Source: an uncultured Mesonia sp. (GTDB lineage: Bacteria; Bacteroidota; Bacteroidia; Flavobacteriales; Flavobacteriaceae). From it: a stretch of DNA of 64,000 nucleotides. The DNA lies in assembly GCA_947494545.1 (NCBI GenBank), contig CANLVH010000006.1, positions 1 through 64,000 of the forward strand. The letters are read 5' to 3'. The position numbers and the translations under genes are program-made. This document shows, one piece after another, positions 35,585-43,212 of the stretch. Each line of letters begins with the position of its first letter. Position 1 is the first letter of the stretch. The notes beneath the pieces are model-generated. The model searched no databases. It saw only the letters and a program-made list of their open reading frames with translations, and was not told the DNA's origin.

Positions 35585-36232
35585 CTAAATTTGTCCGGTT
35601 TTCTTTAGCACAAAAAGTATTATTATAGGAATTATAAGCAAAATAACCATCAATAAATGTTCGGTAAATAAAGAAGGATTTAAAATTAATGTAATAAAAT
35701 AGCCGCCCATAGCGCCACCAAAATGCGCATCATGACCAATATTGCCTAGGCGTTTTTTCATTCCGTAAATAGAATAAAGCAAATATCCAATTCCGAAAAG
35801 GTAGGCGGGAATAGGTATTAGAAAGAATAAGCCTAACATCATATCCGGATTAAGCAAAATAGCCGAATATAAAATTCCCATTACCGCACCACTGGCGCCA
35901 ACGGCAGTATAATATGGTTCGTCTTTATGAAAGTAAAAAGAAAATAAATTACCCAATACCAAACTACCAAAATAAATTACAAAAAATCCAAGTGTGCCCA
36001 CATTGTATAAAACTACATTGGCAAAAAAATACAACGTAAGCATGTTTACAAAAAGGTGGGTAATATCTACATGCAAAAACCCGGACGACAACATTCTTAT
36101 TTGTTGTCCGCTTTTTATAGCCGCGATGTTAAATTTGTATTTTTCAAAAAAAAGTCGGTCGTTAAAACCTTTTAAAGAAAACAAGGCATTAATTGCAATA
36201 ATTATAATAGTAACCAATTCTATGTTTGCCAT
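35585..36232 (-). CDS. Rhomboid intramembrane serine protease
   Basis: A 215-residue polytopic protein with six predicted helices. The catalytic dyad is S114 in GASGAVMG and H170 in AHFGG; H59 and N63 (ITHLFVNM) supply the oxyanion-hole region. Rhomboids cut membrane proteins within the bilayer; the substrate is unknown. It is divergent from the acyltransferase gene, with a strong plus-strand promoter between them. Confidence 0.95.
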   Translation of the reverse strand: MANIELVTIIIIAINALFSLKGFNDRLFFEKYKFNIAAIKSGQQIRMLSSGFLHVDITHLFVNMLTLYFFANVVLYNVGTLGFFVIYFGSLVLGNLFSFYFHKDEPYYTAVGASGAVMGILYSAILLNPDMMLGLFFLIPIPAYLFGIGYLLYSIYGMKKRLGNIGHDAHFGGAMGGYFITLILNPSLFTEHLLMVILLIIPIIILFVLKKTGQI

Positions 36233-36240
36233 AAAGTAGA

Positions 36241-36271
36241 TTTGTGAACGCTCAAATATAGCATATCTTTG
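36241..36271 (+). promoter_or_regulatory. Promoter for the tandem acyltransferase genes
   Basis: TTTG at 36241-36244 and TATCTTTG at 36264-36271 match both Bacteroidota promoter elements with a 19-base spacer. The start codon is 20 bases downstream. Confidence 0.8.
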
Positions 36272-36290
36272 TCAAAAATTTTCTTCCCGA

Positions 36291-37166
36291 ATGCAAAGAT
36301 TAGGTTTCTTATTGCTTTACCCGGTAATATGGCTTATTTCTATATTACCTTTTAGGTTGCTTTATGCACTTTCAGACGCTGTGTATATTATAGTTTATTA
36401 TATTTTGGGTTATAGAAAAACAATTGTTTTAGAACATTTGCAAATGGCTTTTCCTAAAAAAAGCGAGAAAGAACTTTTACAAATTAGAAAGAAATTCTAT
36501 AAACATTTTTGTGATATTTTTTTAGAAATGATCAAAACACTTTCTATTTCTAACAAAGCCTTAAAAAAACGATTTGTAGTAAAAAACCCGCAAGAAATAA
36601 AACGCTTAGAAAGCCTAAACAAAAGCTATATTATTATGCTGGGTCATTATGCAAGTTACGAATGGATAGTTGCTTTGCCTTTTTACGGAATGACCTATAA
36701 AACCTATGGCGCTTACAAAAGAATTAAAAACAAGTATTTTGATCGTCTTATAAAAAAAATACGCGGAAGGTATAATGCCACTTTACTAAATGCCAAAACG
36801 GTAGCAAAAACTATGGTGCAAAATAATTTTAAAAACGAGTTAGGTAGTTATGGAATGATTGCAGACCAAGCCCCAAAAGCAGGAAAAAGTAAATACCAAC
36901 GCTATTTTATGGGAAAAAAAGTACCGGTTTTTGTGGGTAGCGAAAGTCTTGCTAAGCGCTTAGATTTTGCAGTTACTTACTTGCACATAGATAAAGTAAA
37001 ACGCGGATATTATGAAGCAACTTTTATCCCGCTAGCAGACAATCCTAAAAAGCATCCCGATTATGAAATTACCGATAAATTTTTTGAATATTTAGAAAAA
37101 CAAATTCACAAAAAACCAGAGTATTATTTATGGACCCATAAGCGCTGGAAACACAGCTTAAAATAA
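36291..37166 (+). CDS. Lysophospholipid/lipid A acyltransferase (LpxL/HtrB family), copy 1
   Basis: A 291-residue membrane-associated acyltransferase with an N-terminal hydrophobic segment (about 4-38) and the H-x4-E catalytic motif H119-YASY-E124. Other marks are MIADQAPKAG and YLWTHKRWKH at the end. Members add a secondary acyl chain to lipid A or acylate lysophospholipids. The next gene is a close paralogue, so this is a tandem duplication; the order of blocks is identical in both. Confidence 0.9.
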   Translation: MQRLGFLLLYPVIWLISILPFRLLYALSDAVYIIVYYILGYRKTIVLEHLQMAFPKKSEKELLQIRKKFYKHFCDIFLEMIKTLSISNKALKKRFVVKNPQEIKRLESLNKSYIIMLGHYASYEWIVALPFYGMTYKTYGAYKRIKNKYFDRLIKKIRGRYNATLLNAKTVAKTMVQNNFKNELGSYGMIADQAPKAGKSKYQRYFMGKKVPVFVGSESLAKRLDFAVTYLHIDKVKRGYYEATFIPLADNPKKHPDYEITDKFFEYLEKQIHKKPEYYLWTHKRWKHSLK

Positions 37167-37223
37167 AACGCATAATTTTAGCACAATAGGTATTAAAAGT
37201 TATATTTGCCCTTTTAACCGCGT

Positions 37224-38108
37224 ATGAAAAAACTTTCTTTTTACCTTAGCTATCCTTTCTTATGGATAGTTTCTAAATTACCATTTCCTTTATTTTATTT
37301 GGTTTCAGATTTTATCTACGTATTGCTTTACCGTATAATAGGTTATCGCAAAAAAGTAGTTAAAAGCAATTTACAGCGAGCACTGCCCGATAAAAATAAG
37401 CAAGAATTAAAAAAAATAGAAAAAGCTTTTTATAAGCATTTATGCGATATGTTTTTAGAAATGATTAAAACCCTTTCTATTTCGCATAAGCAACTCAAAA
37501 AACGTTTTGTTTACACCAATATGGATTTGTTTAAAAACCTAGAAAAAACACATCCGGGCATTATTGTGGTCTGTGGTCATTATGCAAGTTATGAGTGGGC
37601 AACAGCTATTAATTTTTACAAAACCAAAAACAAAAGTTATGCGGTTTATAAAAAAATAAGAAATCCGTATTTTGACAAGCTTATTAAAAAAATACGTACC
37701 AATTTAGGCACTACTTTAATTAGTAGTAAAGAGGTAATTCCCACAATGGTTAGAAATAAAAAAAACAACCAAAAGGCAAATTACTACATGATTGCAGATC
37801 AATCGCCAAAAAAGAACCGCATAAAGGCTTGGATTTCTTTTATGAACCTAGAAACACCGGTTTTTACCGGCCCGGAAATGATGGCGAAAAAACTTGATTT
37901 TGCCGTTCTTTATCTAAAAGTAAAAAAAGTAAAAAGAGGATTTTATGAGGCATCTTTTGTTCCCTTAACAGATAATCCTAAAGATTTTGAAGAACCGGCA
38001 ATTACAGAAGCATTTTTTAACCAGCTAGAAAAACAAATACGCCAACAACCAGAGTATTACTTATGGACGCACAAACGTTGGAAGCATAAAAAATTAAAGA
38101 AAGCATAG
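37224..38108 (+). CDS. Lysophospholipid/lipid A acyltransferase (LpxL/HtrB family), copy 2
   Basis: A 294-residue paralogue of the preceding gene with the same layout: hydrophobic start, H119 and E124 at the same residue numbers, MIADQSPKKN, and a YLWTHKRWKH ending. Text diverges clearly between the copies, so the duplication is not recent and the two may prefer different acyl chains or sites. It has its own TATATTTG at 37201-37208, fitting a -7 element, so it may be transcribed independently. Confidence 0.9.
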   Translation: MKKLSFYLSYPFLWIVSKLPFPLFYLVSDFIYVLLYRIIGYRKKVVKSNLQRALPDKNKQELKKIEKAFYKHLCDMFLEMIKTLSISHKQLKKRFVYTNMDLFKNLEKTHPGIIVVCGHYASYEWATAINFYKTKNKSYAVYKKIRNPYFDKLIKKIRTNLGTTLISSKEVIPTMVRNKKNNQKANYYMIADQSPKKNRIKAWISFMNLETPVFTGPEMMAKKLDFAVLYLKVKKVKRGFYEASFVPLTDNPKDFEEPAITEAFFNQLEKQIRQQPEYYLWTHKRWKHKKLKKA

Positions 38109-38202
38109 TTTTATAAAAAATATCTTAAGATTTCTCTACTAGATAGTTGCAAATCGGTTAAATTCGTAAAGACCTAATTTTCACACTAAAATTTAACCAA
38201 CA

Positions 38203-39627
38203 ATAAGAAGAAAAAACCTACTTTATGCACTTGGGTGTTTATTTATTTTTACAACTCTATTAAGCACACAAGCCTGTAGCAGTGACGACGATGCTACGCC
38301 TCCAAATCAAAACCCAAACCCGCCAACAGAAAATCCGGACGAAGATCCTGAGCCAAGCTTAACATCTAGCAAACTAAATATTAATTTTGCCCCGGGAGAT
38401 CTTAACCAAGCTTCAGATGCTAAAACCTTTTACCTTACCGGGCAAGAACTTACTCAAAACCTTAATTTAGAAGTTACGCCAGAGAGTGACTTTAGCATAA
38501 GTTTAGACGAAGAAAACTTCGGTAACCAAATAGCTATTTCTGCGGATGATGCAAATGCGCAAAATTTAATTTACGCACGCTTTACTCCAACCGAAATTGG
38601 CGAAAGAAATAGCACAATCACCATTAGCAGTTCAGAAATAGAAGATATAAATATTAACCTTTACGGGGAAGGTATTGCGCCGGTGACCACTATTACTACT
38701 TTTGATAATCAACGTTTGGCTTTTGGCGGCGGGCATAACCAAAGCGCTACCGGAATTTTTAATTTCCCCGAAGATCTTTCTTCTGTAGAAACCATAAAAA
38801 TGTTTATAAAAATAGATTGCCCTTCCGGCGGATGCAATGTTTGGGATGTTTTTGCGCATTTGCAAGTTAAAGATCCGGCCACGGGAGATTTTTATGAAAT
38901 GGGAAGATATATTACTCCTTATGGTGTAGATAATCACCAATTAGATCGCGGCTTTGAATTTGATGTAACAGATTTTAAATCGCTACTTACCGGCAACACA
39001 GAGTTGCGTACTTTTATAGAAGTTTGGGGCGCAGATGGCTGGGAAGTTTCTGTAGAATTTGATTTTATAGAAGGTACGCCAGATTACAACTACTACAATA
39101 TTGCGCGCGTTATAGAATACAATCAAAACTCGTTAGAAGGAGTTCCTTACGGCGTAGAAGCGCCGAGTTTTGACTTAACCAAAGATGTGCAAATTCCTAA
39201 TAATTCAGCCAGTACACATTTACGCACAATTATTACCGGCTGGGGACACGCAACGCCAGAAGATCCCGGTACCGGTAGAGCTTGCGCAGAATGGTGTTAC
39301 CGAACACACGCTGTAAAAATTAACGGGACAGAACAATTTAGCCACGATATGGGACCAATTGGCTGTGGCAGTAATCCCGTTAGTCCGCAATCTGGAAACT
39401 GGCAACCAAACAGAGCCGGTTGGTGTCCGGGAATGGCCGTACCAACACGTATAGACCAATTTAACTCTGCAATGGCCGGACAAAACTTTAGTTTAGAATA
39501 TAGTTTTGAGCCTTGGGAAGCAGACGGCGGATCGCTTTCGGGCCAAGACGGTGCTTATTATGCTATCTCTACTTTTGTTGTGGTAAAAAGCAACAGCCCG
39601 ATAGAGAAACCAATAGTAAATAATTAG
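38203..39627 (+). CDS. PNGase F-type peptide-N-glycosidase lipoprotein with apparent ATA start
   Basis: Peptide-N4-(N-acetyl-beta-glucosaminyl)asparagine amidase, which cuts N-glycans from glycoproteins. The frame is open from 38197. The only start that gives a signal peptide is ATA at 38203: RRKNLLYALGC, hydrophobic core, lipobox LSTQAC, then SSDDD. That gives 474 residues. Residues 50-160 are a beta-domain ending in an IYG/LYGEGIAP strand. Residues 161-474 match Elizabethkingia PNGase F closely: D215 (NVWDVF), E273 (FIEVW) and E363 (CAEWCYRTH) correspond to its D60, E118 and E206, and GNWQPNRAGWCPGMAVPTR is nearly shared. A GTG at 38683 would lose signal and first domain. Confidence 0.9.
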   Translation: MRRKNLLYALGCLFIFTTLLSTQACSSDDDATPPNQNPNPPTENPDEDPEPSLTSSKLNINFAPGDLNQASDAKTFYLTGQELTQNLNLEVTPESDFSISLDEENFGNQIAISADDANAQNLIYARFTPTEIGERNSTITISSSEIEDININLYGEGIAPVTTITTFDNQRLAFGGGHNQSATGIFNFPEDLSSVETIKMFIKIDCPSGGCNVWDVFAHLQVKDPATGDFYEMGRYITPYGVDNHQLDRGFEFDVTDFKSLLTGNTELRTFIEVWGADGWEVSVEFDFIEGTPDYNYYNIARVIEYNQNSLEGVPYGVEAPSFDLTKDVQIPNNSASTHLRTIITGWGHATPEDPGTGRACAEWCYRTHAVKINGTEQFSHDMGPIGCGSNPVSPQSGNWQPNRAGWCPGMAVPTRIDQFNSAMAGQNFSLEYSFEPWEADGGSLSGQDGAYYAISTFVVVKSNSPIEKPIVNN

Positions 39628-39651
39628 TCTAACTTAGCTTAGACAATAAAA

Positions 39652-39724
39652 AAAGAGCTTGTCCTTTAACCGCTGCATATTCTGAAAATATTCAGTATTT
39701 AAACAGCATTAGGACAACCTCTTT
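39652..39724 (-). terminator. Structured terminator of hsp20
   Basis: Outer arms of 14 bases (39652-39665 with 39711-39724, one mismatch) enclose smaller stems GCTG/CAGC and CTGAA/TTCAG (39682-39695). On the minus strand the outer arm is followed by a run of seven T, so it should terminate hsp20 transcription. The multi-branch form is unusual for a simple terminator. Confidence 0.7.
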
Positions 39725-39762
39725 ATGCAAAGCCAATTAACTAATTCAACTAACTACTTTTC

Positions 39763-40200
39763 TTATGAAATCTCAATCATTCGTTTGGCTTGCACTTTTG
39801 CTTCTTCTTTTTTAGGCAAATTAATTGTTAGCACTCCATTTTCGTAATTTGCAGAAATATTGTTATTTTCTACAGTATCGGGTAAAGTAAAAGCTCTTTT
39901 AAATTTACTGAAGCTAAACTCTCTACGGGTTATTTTACCTTTTTCTTCTTCTTTATTCTCGGTTTTTTCTTCCGCAGAAATAGTTAATACATTGTTGTCT
40001 AACTCAATATCAAAATCTTCTTTCGTTTTACCGGGTGCGGCAACTTCTACTTTAAAAGCATCTTCACTTTCGTGAATATTTACCGCCGGTACATTTATAC
40101 CAAGATTTCCTAATTTAGAGTTTTCGTCCATCCAATCATTATTAAACATATCGTCAAAAATGTTCGGTAACCAGTTGTTTGTTCTCTTTACTAAGCTCAT
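39763..40200 (-). CDS. Small heat-shock protein (Hsp20/alpha-crystallin)
   Basis: A 145-residue ATP-independent chaperone that holds unfolding proteins in solution. The alpha-crystallin domain (about 40-135) has VEVAAPGKTKEDFDIELDNN and the end block YENGVLTINLPK, followed by a short tail ending IEIS that carries the I-x-I-type motif. Length is typical. The 200-base gap to the divergent DUF2254 gene would hold a heat-shock-type promoter, but none can be read with confidence. Confidence 0.95.
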   Translation of the reverse strand: MSLVKRTNNWLPNIFDDMFNNDWMDENSKLGNLGINVPAVNIHESEDAFKVEVAAPGKTKEDFDIELDNNVLTISAEEKTENKEEEKGKITRREFSFSKFKRAFTLPDTVENNNISANYENGVLTINLPKKEEAKVQAKRMIEIS

Positions 40201-40399
40201 AATTTTTATATTTTAAAGTTATTAATTTCAATTTCACTTAGTAATTAGCAATTTGAATACCAACTCTAATTTTATGACTTTTTGTCGCTTAACCTCTGAA
40301 ATTAACTGCCTTTTTGTCAAAAAAATCTACATAAAATTTTTAAAATAAAAGATTTTTATCACAAATAATCTTAGTAATTTGTCCGTTACAAAGTAATCA

Positions 40400-41695
40400 A
40401 TGAAAACACTTTACCATAAGTTTCTCAGTTTTTTTCATAGCATAGAAGGCAATATTGCATTTTACCCGGCTTTTCTAAGCTTTATGGGTTTTAATTTTGC
40501 TATGCTAATGCTCTTTCTTGAGAAAAAGGGTATCTCTACCATTATTATAGAAAAAGTACCTGAGTTAGTTATAAACAATGCAGACACGGCTAAAACACTG
40601 CTTAGTTTTTTAACCGGTGGCATTATTTCTATTATGGTGTTTAGTTTTTCTATGGTAATGGTTTTGCTTAATCAAGCCGCCAGCAATTTCTCTCCACGAG
40701 TTTTGCCGGGACTTATTTCTAAACGTAACCACCAATATATTTTAGGCTTGTATTTAGCTACAATTCTTTATAATACTTTTACCTTGGTTGGCATTAATCC
40801 TAGAGAAGATGACAAGTATCAATTACCGGGGTTTTCTGTTCTATTAGGTATAATCTTAACGGTGTTATGCTTTTTTGCTTTTTTATATTTTATACATTCT
40901 ATCTCGCAATCTATACAGGTTAACAACATTTTAGAGAACATTTACACCAAGGCAAAAAATCGTTTGCAAGGAATAATAGATAAAGAAAATGAGGAAGCCC
41001 CAAGTTTTCCGGAAACCGAAAATTGGCAAAGCTATTATAGCCAAGAAACCGGCTATTTACAAACCTTCGCCAGCGTTAATTTAAAGAATATTTGTAGAGA
41101 AAATGACTTAAAAATAAAGGTTTTACCTATACCGGGAATATTTGTTTTAAAAGGCATACCAATTATTAAAGTAAATAAAGAGATAGACGACGATATGGTC
41201 TCTACAATTTTATCAAATTTTAATTTCTCCAGAGGCGAGTTTGTAGAAGATAATTATGCCTTAGCTTTTAAGCAAATAACAGAAATTGGTGTAAAAGCAA
41301 TGTCTCCGGGCATTAATGATCCCGGAACGGCTATTAACACAATAGATTACTTAACCGAGTTATTTGCAATACGAATGCAAAAAAACGATGATACTATTTT
41401 ATCTAGCGACAACCAGTCTTTAATCTATGTTACAACCGTAAATTTTAAAGAATTGCTCTACCAAGTAATGTTAAGTTATCGCAATTATTGCAAACACGAT
41501 ATGACCTGTGTGCAAAAACTATTTACAATGTTAAAGTATTTATTGTTGCAGCAAACTCCTAACAAAGTTTACCACAATAGTTTAGTAGACGAGGCAAAAC
41601 TCTTAAAGGAAGACGCTATGGCCAGCATAAAAAATTCTGGCGACAGAAAACGCATAGAAGAACTTTACAAAAGTCTACCGGATAAACGCGATTAA
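40400..41695 (+). CDS. DUF2254 predicted membrane protein
   Basis: A 431-residue protein with four predicted helices in the first half (about 18-38, 67-90, 108-130, 145-168) and a soluble C-terminal half. The blocks FSMVMVLLNQAASNFSPR and GVKAMSPGINDPGTA are diagnostic for DUF2254. The function is unknown. It lies ahead of DUF1456, cysH and smpB in the same direction, with short gaps, but promoter-like elements between them leave operon structure open. Confidence 0.9.
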   Translation: MKTLYHKFLSFFHSIEGNIAFYPAFLSFMGFNFAMLMLFLEKKGISTIIIEKVPELVINNADTAKTLLSFLTGGIISIMVFSFSMVMVLLNQAASNFSPRVLPGLISKRNHQYILGLYLATILYNTFTLVGINPREDDKYQLPGFSVLLGIILTVLCFFAFLYFIHSISQSIQVNNILENIYTKAKNRLQGIIDKENEEAPSFPETENWQSYYSQETGYLQTFASVNLKNICRENDLKIKVLPIPGIFVLKGIPIIKVNKEIDDDMVSTILSNFNFSRGEFVEDNYALAFKQITEIGVKAMSPGINDPGTAINTIDYLTELFAIRMQKNDDTILSSDNQSLIYVTTVNFKELLYQVMLSYRNYCKHDMTCVQKLFTMLKYLLLQQTPNKVYHNSLVDEAKLLKEDAMASIKNSGDRKRIEELYKSLPDKRD

Positions 41696-41726
41696 AATAG
41701 TATTTTTGTTGACACACAAAACAATT

Positions 41727-41975
41727 ATGGGATTAACAAACAACGATATTTTCAAAAAATTACGGGTAGCGCATAAATTGCGTGACGACGATATTATTAA
41801 AATTTTTGAACTAGTAGATTTTAAGGTTACAAAAAGCGAATTGGGTGCAATTTTTAGAAAAGAAGACCATCCTAAGTATATGGAGTGTGGCGATCAATTT
41901 TTACGGAATTTCTTAGACGGGCTTATAATTCATTTGCGTGGTCCTATGCCGCCAAAAAAACCATCTAAAACCTAA
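41727..41975 (+). CDS. DUF1456 family protein (YehS-like)
   Basis: An 82-residue protein from the ATG at 41727; a TTG at 41706 would add seven residues and is less likely. Text matches the DUF1456 repeat (GLTNNDIFKKLRVAHKLRDDD, YMECGDQFLRNFLDGLI). Some members carry two such repeats; here only one is present, followed by a proline- and lysine-rich end (PPKKPSK). A TATTTTTG at 41701-41708 may be its -7 element. The function is unknown. Confidence 0.88.
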   Translation: MGLTNNDIFKKLRVAHKLRDDDIIKIFELVDFKVTKSELGAIFRKEDHPKYMECGDQFLRNFLDGLIIHLRGPMPPKKPSKT

Positions 41976-42021
41976 AAAAATCCTAAAATTGTTTAACTTT
42001 ATATCTTAAAACATTCGCTTT

Positions 42022-42714
42022 ATGCAAGAACTGGCTATTACCAAACGCCGCTTTTCTTCCAGTCAAATTGAGCAGCTTAATAAACGGTACAAACCCTTAA
42101 CACCTTGCCAACGTATACAAACTTTATACAAAGATTTTGAGGAAACCGAAATTATGTTAACCAGCAGTTTTGCGGCTACCTCAGCATTTTTATTAAAACT
42201 GTTTTCTGACATAAATCAAAACCAAGAAGTTATATTTATAGATACCGGTTACCATTTTAAAGACACCTTGGCTTATAAAAAGAAATTAGAAAAACAATAC
42301 GGATTAAAAGTAAAATCTATTAGAGCTCCTAAAGAAGAGCACGATTTTACCACCAAAAACCAAACTTGGAAAACCAATCCGGATTTTTGTTGTTCAGTAA
42401 ATAAAGTGCAACCTTTAGAGAAAGTGAAAAAATTACACAATGTTTGGGTTTCGGGTTTAATGAAATGGCAAAGCGATCATAGATCCAGTTTGGATATTTT
42501 TGAAGAGCGCGGCGATATTTTAAAATTTTATCCGCTAGTAGATGTAAGTAAAGAAGAGCGTGATAATTATATTGCAAAGCACAATTTACCGTTTCATCCT
42601 TTGGTAGCAGAAGGTTACCATTCTATTGGTTGCAAACATTGCACGGTGCCGGGAGAAGATCGCTCCGGCCGGTGGAATAACAGCCCAAAAACAGAATGTG
42701 GCTTACATCTTTAA
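42022..42714 (+). CDS. cysH: Assimilatory (phospho)adenylyl-sulfate reductase
   Basis: A 230-residue PAPS/APS reductase that makes sulfite for cysteine synthesis. It has the nucleotide-binding loop (SSFAATSAFLL in place of SGG), DTGYHF, and the iron-sulfur cysteine pairs CC (FCCSVNKV) and C-x-x-C (CKHCTVPGE), followed by the C-terminal ECGLHL with the catalytic cysteine. The CC plus CxxC set indicates the [4Fe-4S] type that reduces APS. Other sulfate-assimilation genes are not beside it. Confidence 0.95.
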   Translation: MQELAITKRRFSSSQIEQLNKRYKPLTPCQRIQTLYKDFEETEIMLTSSFAATSAFLLKLFSDINQNQEVIFIDTGYHFKDTLAYKKKLEKQYGLKVKSIRAPKEEHDFTTKNQTWKTNPDFCCSVNKVQPLEKVKKLHNVWVSGLMKWQSDHRSSLDIFEERGDILKFYPLVDVSKEERDNYIAKHNLPFHPLVAEGYHSIGCKHCTVPGEDRSGRWNNSPKTECGLHL

Positions 42715-42747
42715 TAAATAATTGATTAGAAGTAGCAATTTATTTTT

Positions 42748-43206
42748 ATGAGTAAAAATAAAATCATTATAAAAAATAGAAAAGCGCGGTTTAACTATGA
42801 AATATTAGATAAATATACCGCGGGAATAAAACTTGCCGGCACAGAGATAAAATCTATCCGACAAGGAAAAGCAGGCATTGCAGAAAGTTTTTGCGAGTTT
42901 CATAAAGGCGAGCTTTATGTAATAAATATGCATGTAGAAGAATATTCGCACGCTACGCATTTTAACCACAATCCAAAAACAGAACGCAAACTGCTGCTTA
43001 ACAAAAAAGAGTTGCGCAAATTAGAAAAACAGGTAACCCAATCCGGTTTAACTATTATTCCGTTAAGGTTATTTATAAACGATCGCGGCCTTGCAAAATT
43101 GGTAATTGGCTTGGCAAAAGGTAAAAAAGTACACGACAAACGAGAAACCATAAAAGACCGGGAAAGCAAAAGGCGTTTAGACCGCATAAAAAAGGAATAT
43201 AATTAA
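42748..43206 (+). CDS. smpB: SsrA-binding protein SmpB
   Basis: A 152-residue partner of tmRNA in rescue of stalled ribosomes. The family blocks [32 protein letters not shown] and [11 protein letters not shown] are intact, and the C-terminal tail ([11 protein letters not shown]) is present. The tmRNA gene itself is not in the window. It is followed 6 bases later by a DUF5686 barrel gene with its own signal peptide. Confidence 0.97.
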   Translation: MSKNKIIIKNRKARFNYEILDKYTAGIKLAGTEIKSIRQGKAGIAESFCEFHKGELYVINMHVEEYSHATHFNHNPKTERKLLLNKKELRKLEKQVTQSGLTIIPLRLFINDRGLAKLVIGLAKGKKVHDKRETIKDRESKRRLDRIKKEYN

Positions 43207-43212
43207 AAAAAG

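Noticed and set aside
38683..39627. PNGase F gene starting at GTG 38683
   Set aside because: The frame continues upstream through a conserved-looking domain to a perfect lipoprotein signal, so this start would remove the export signal.
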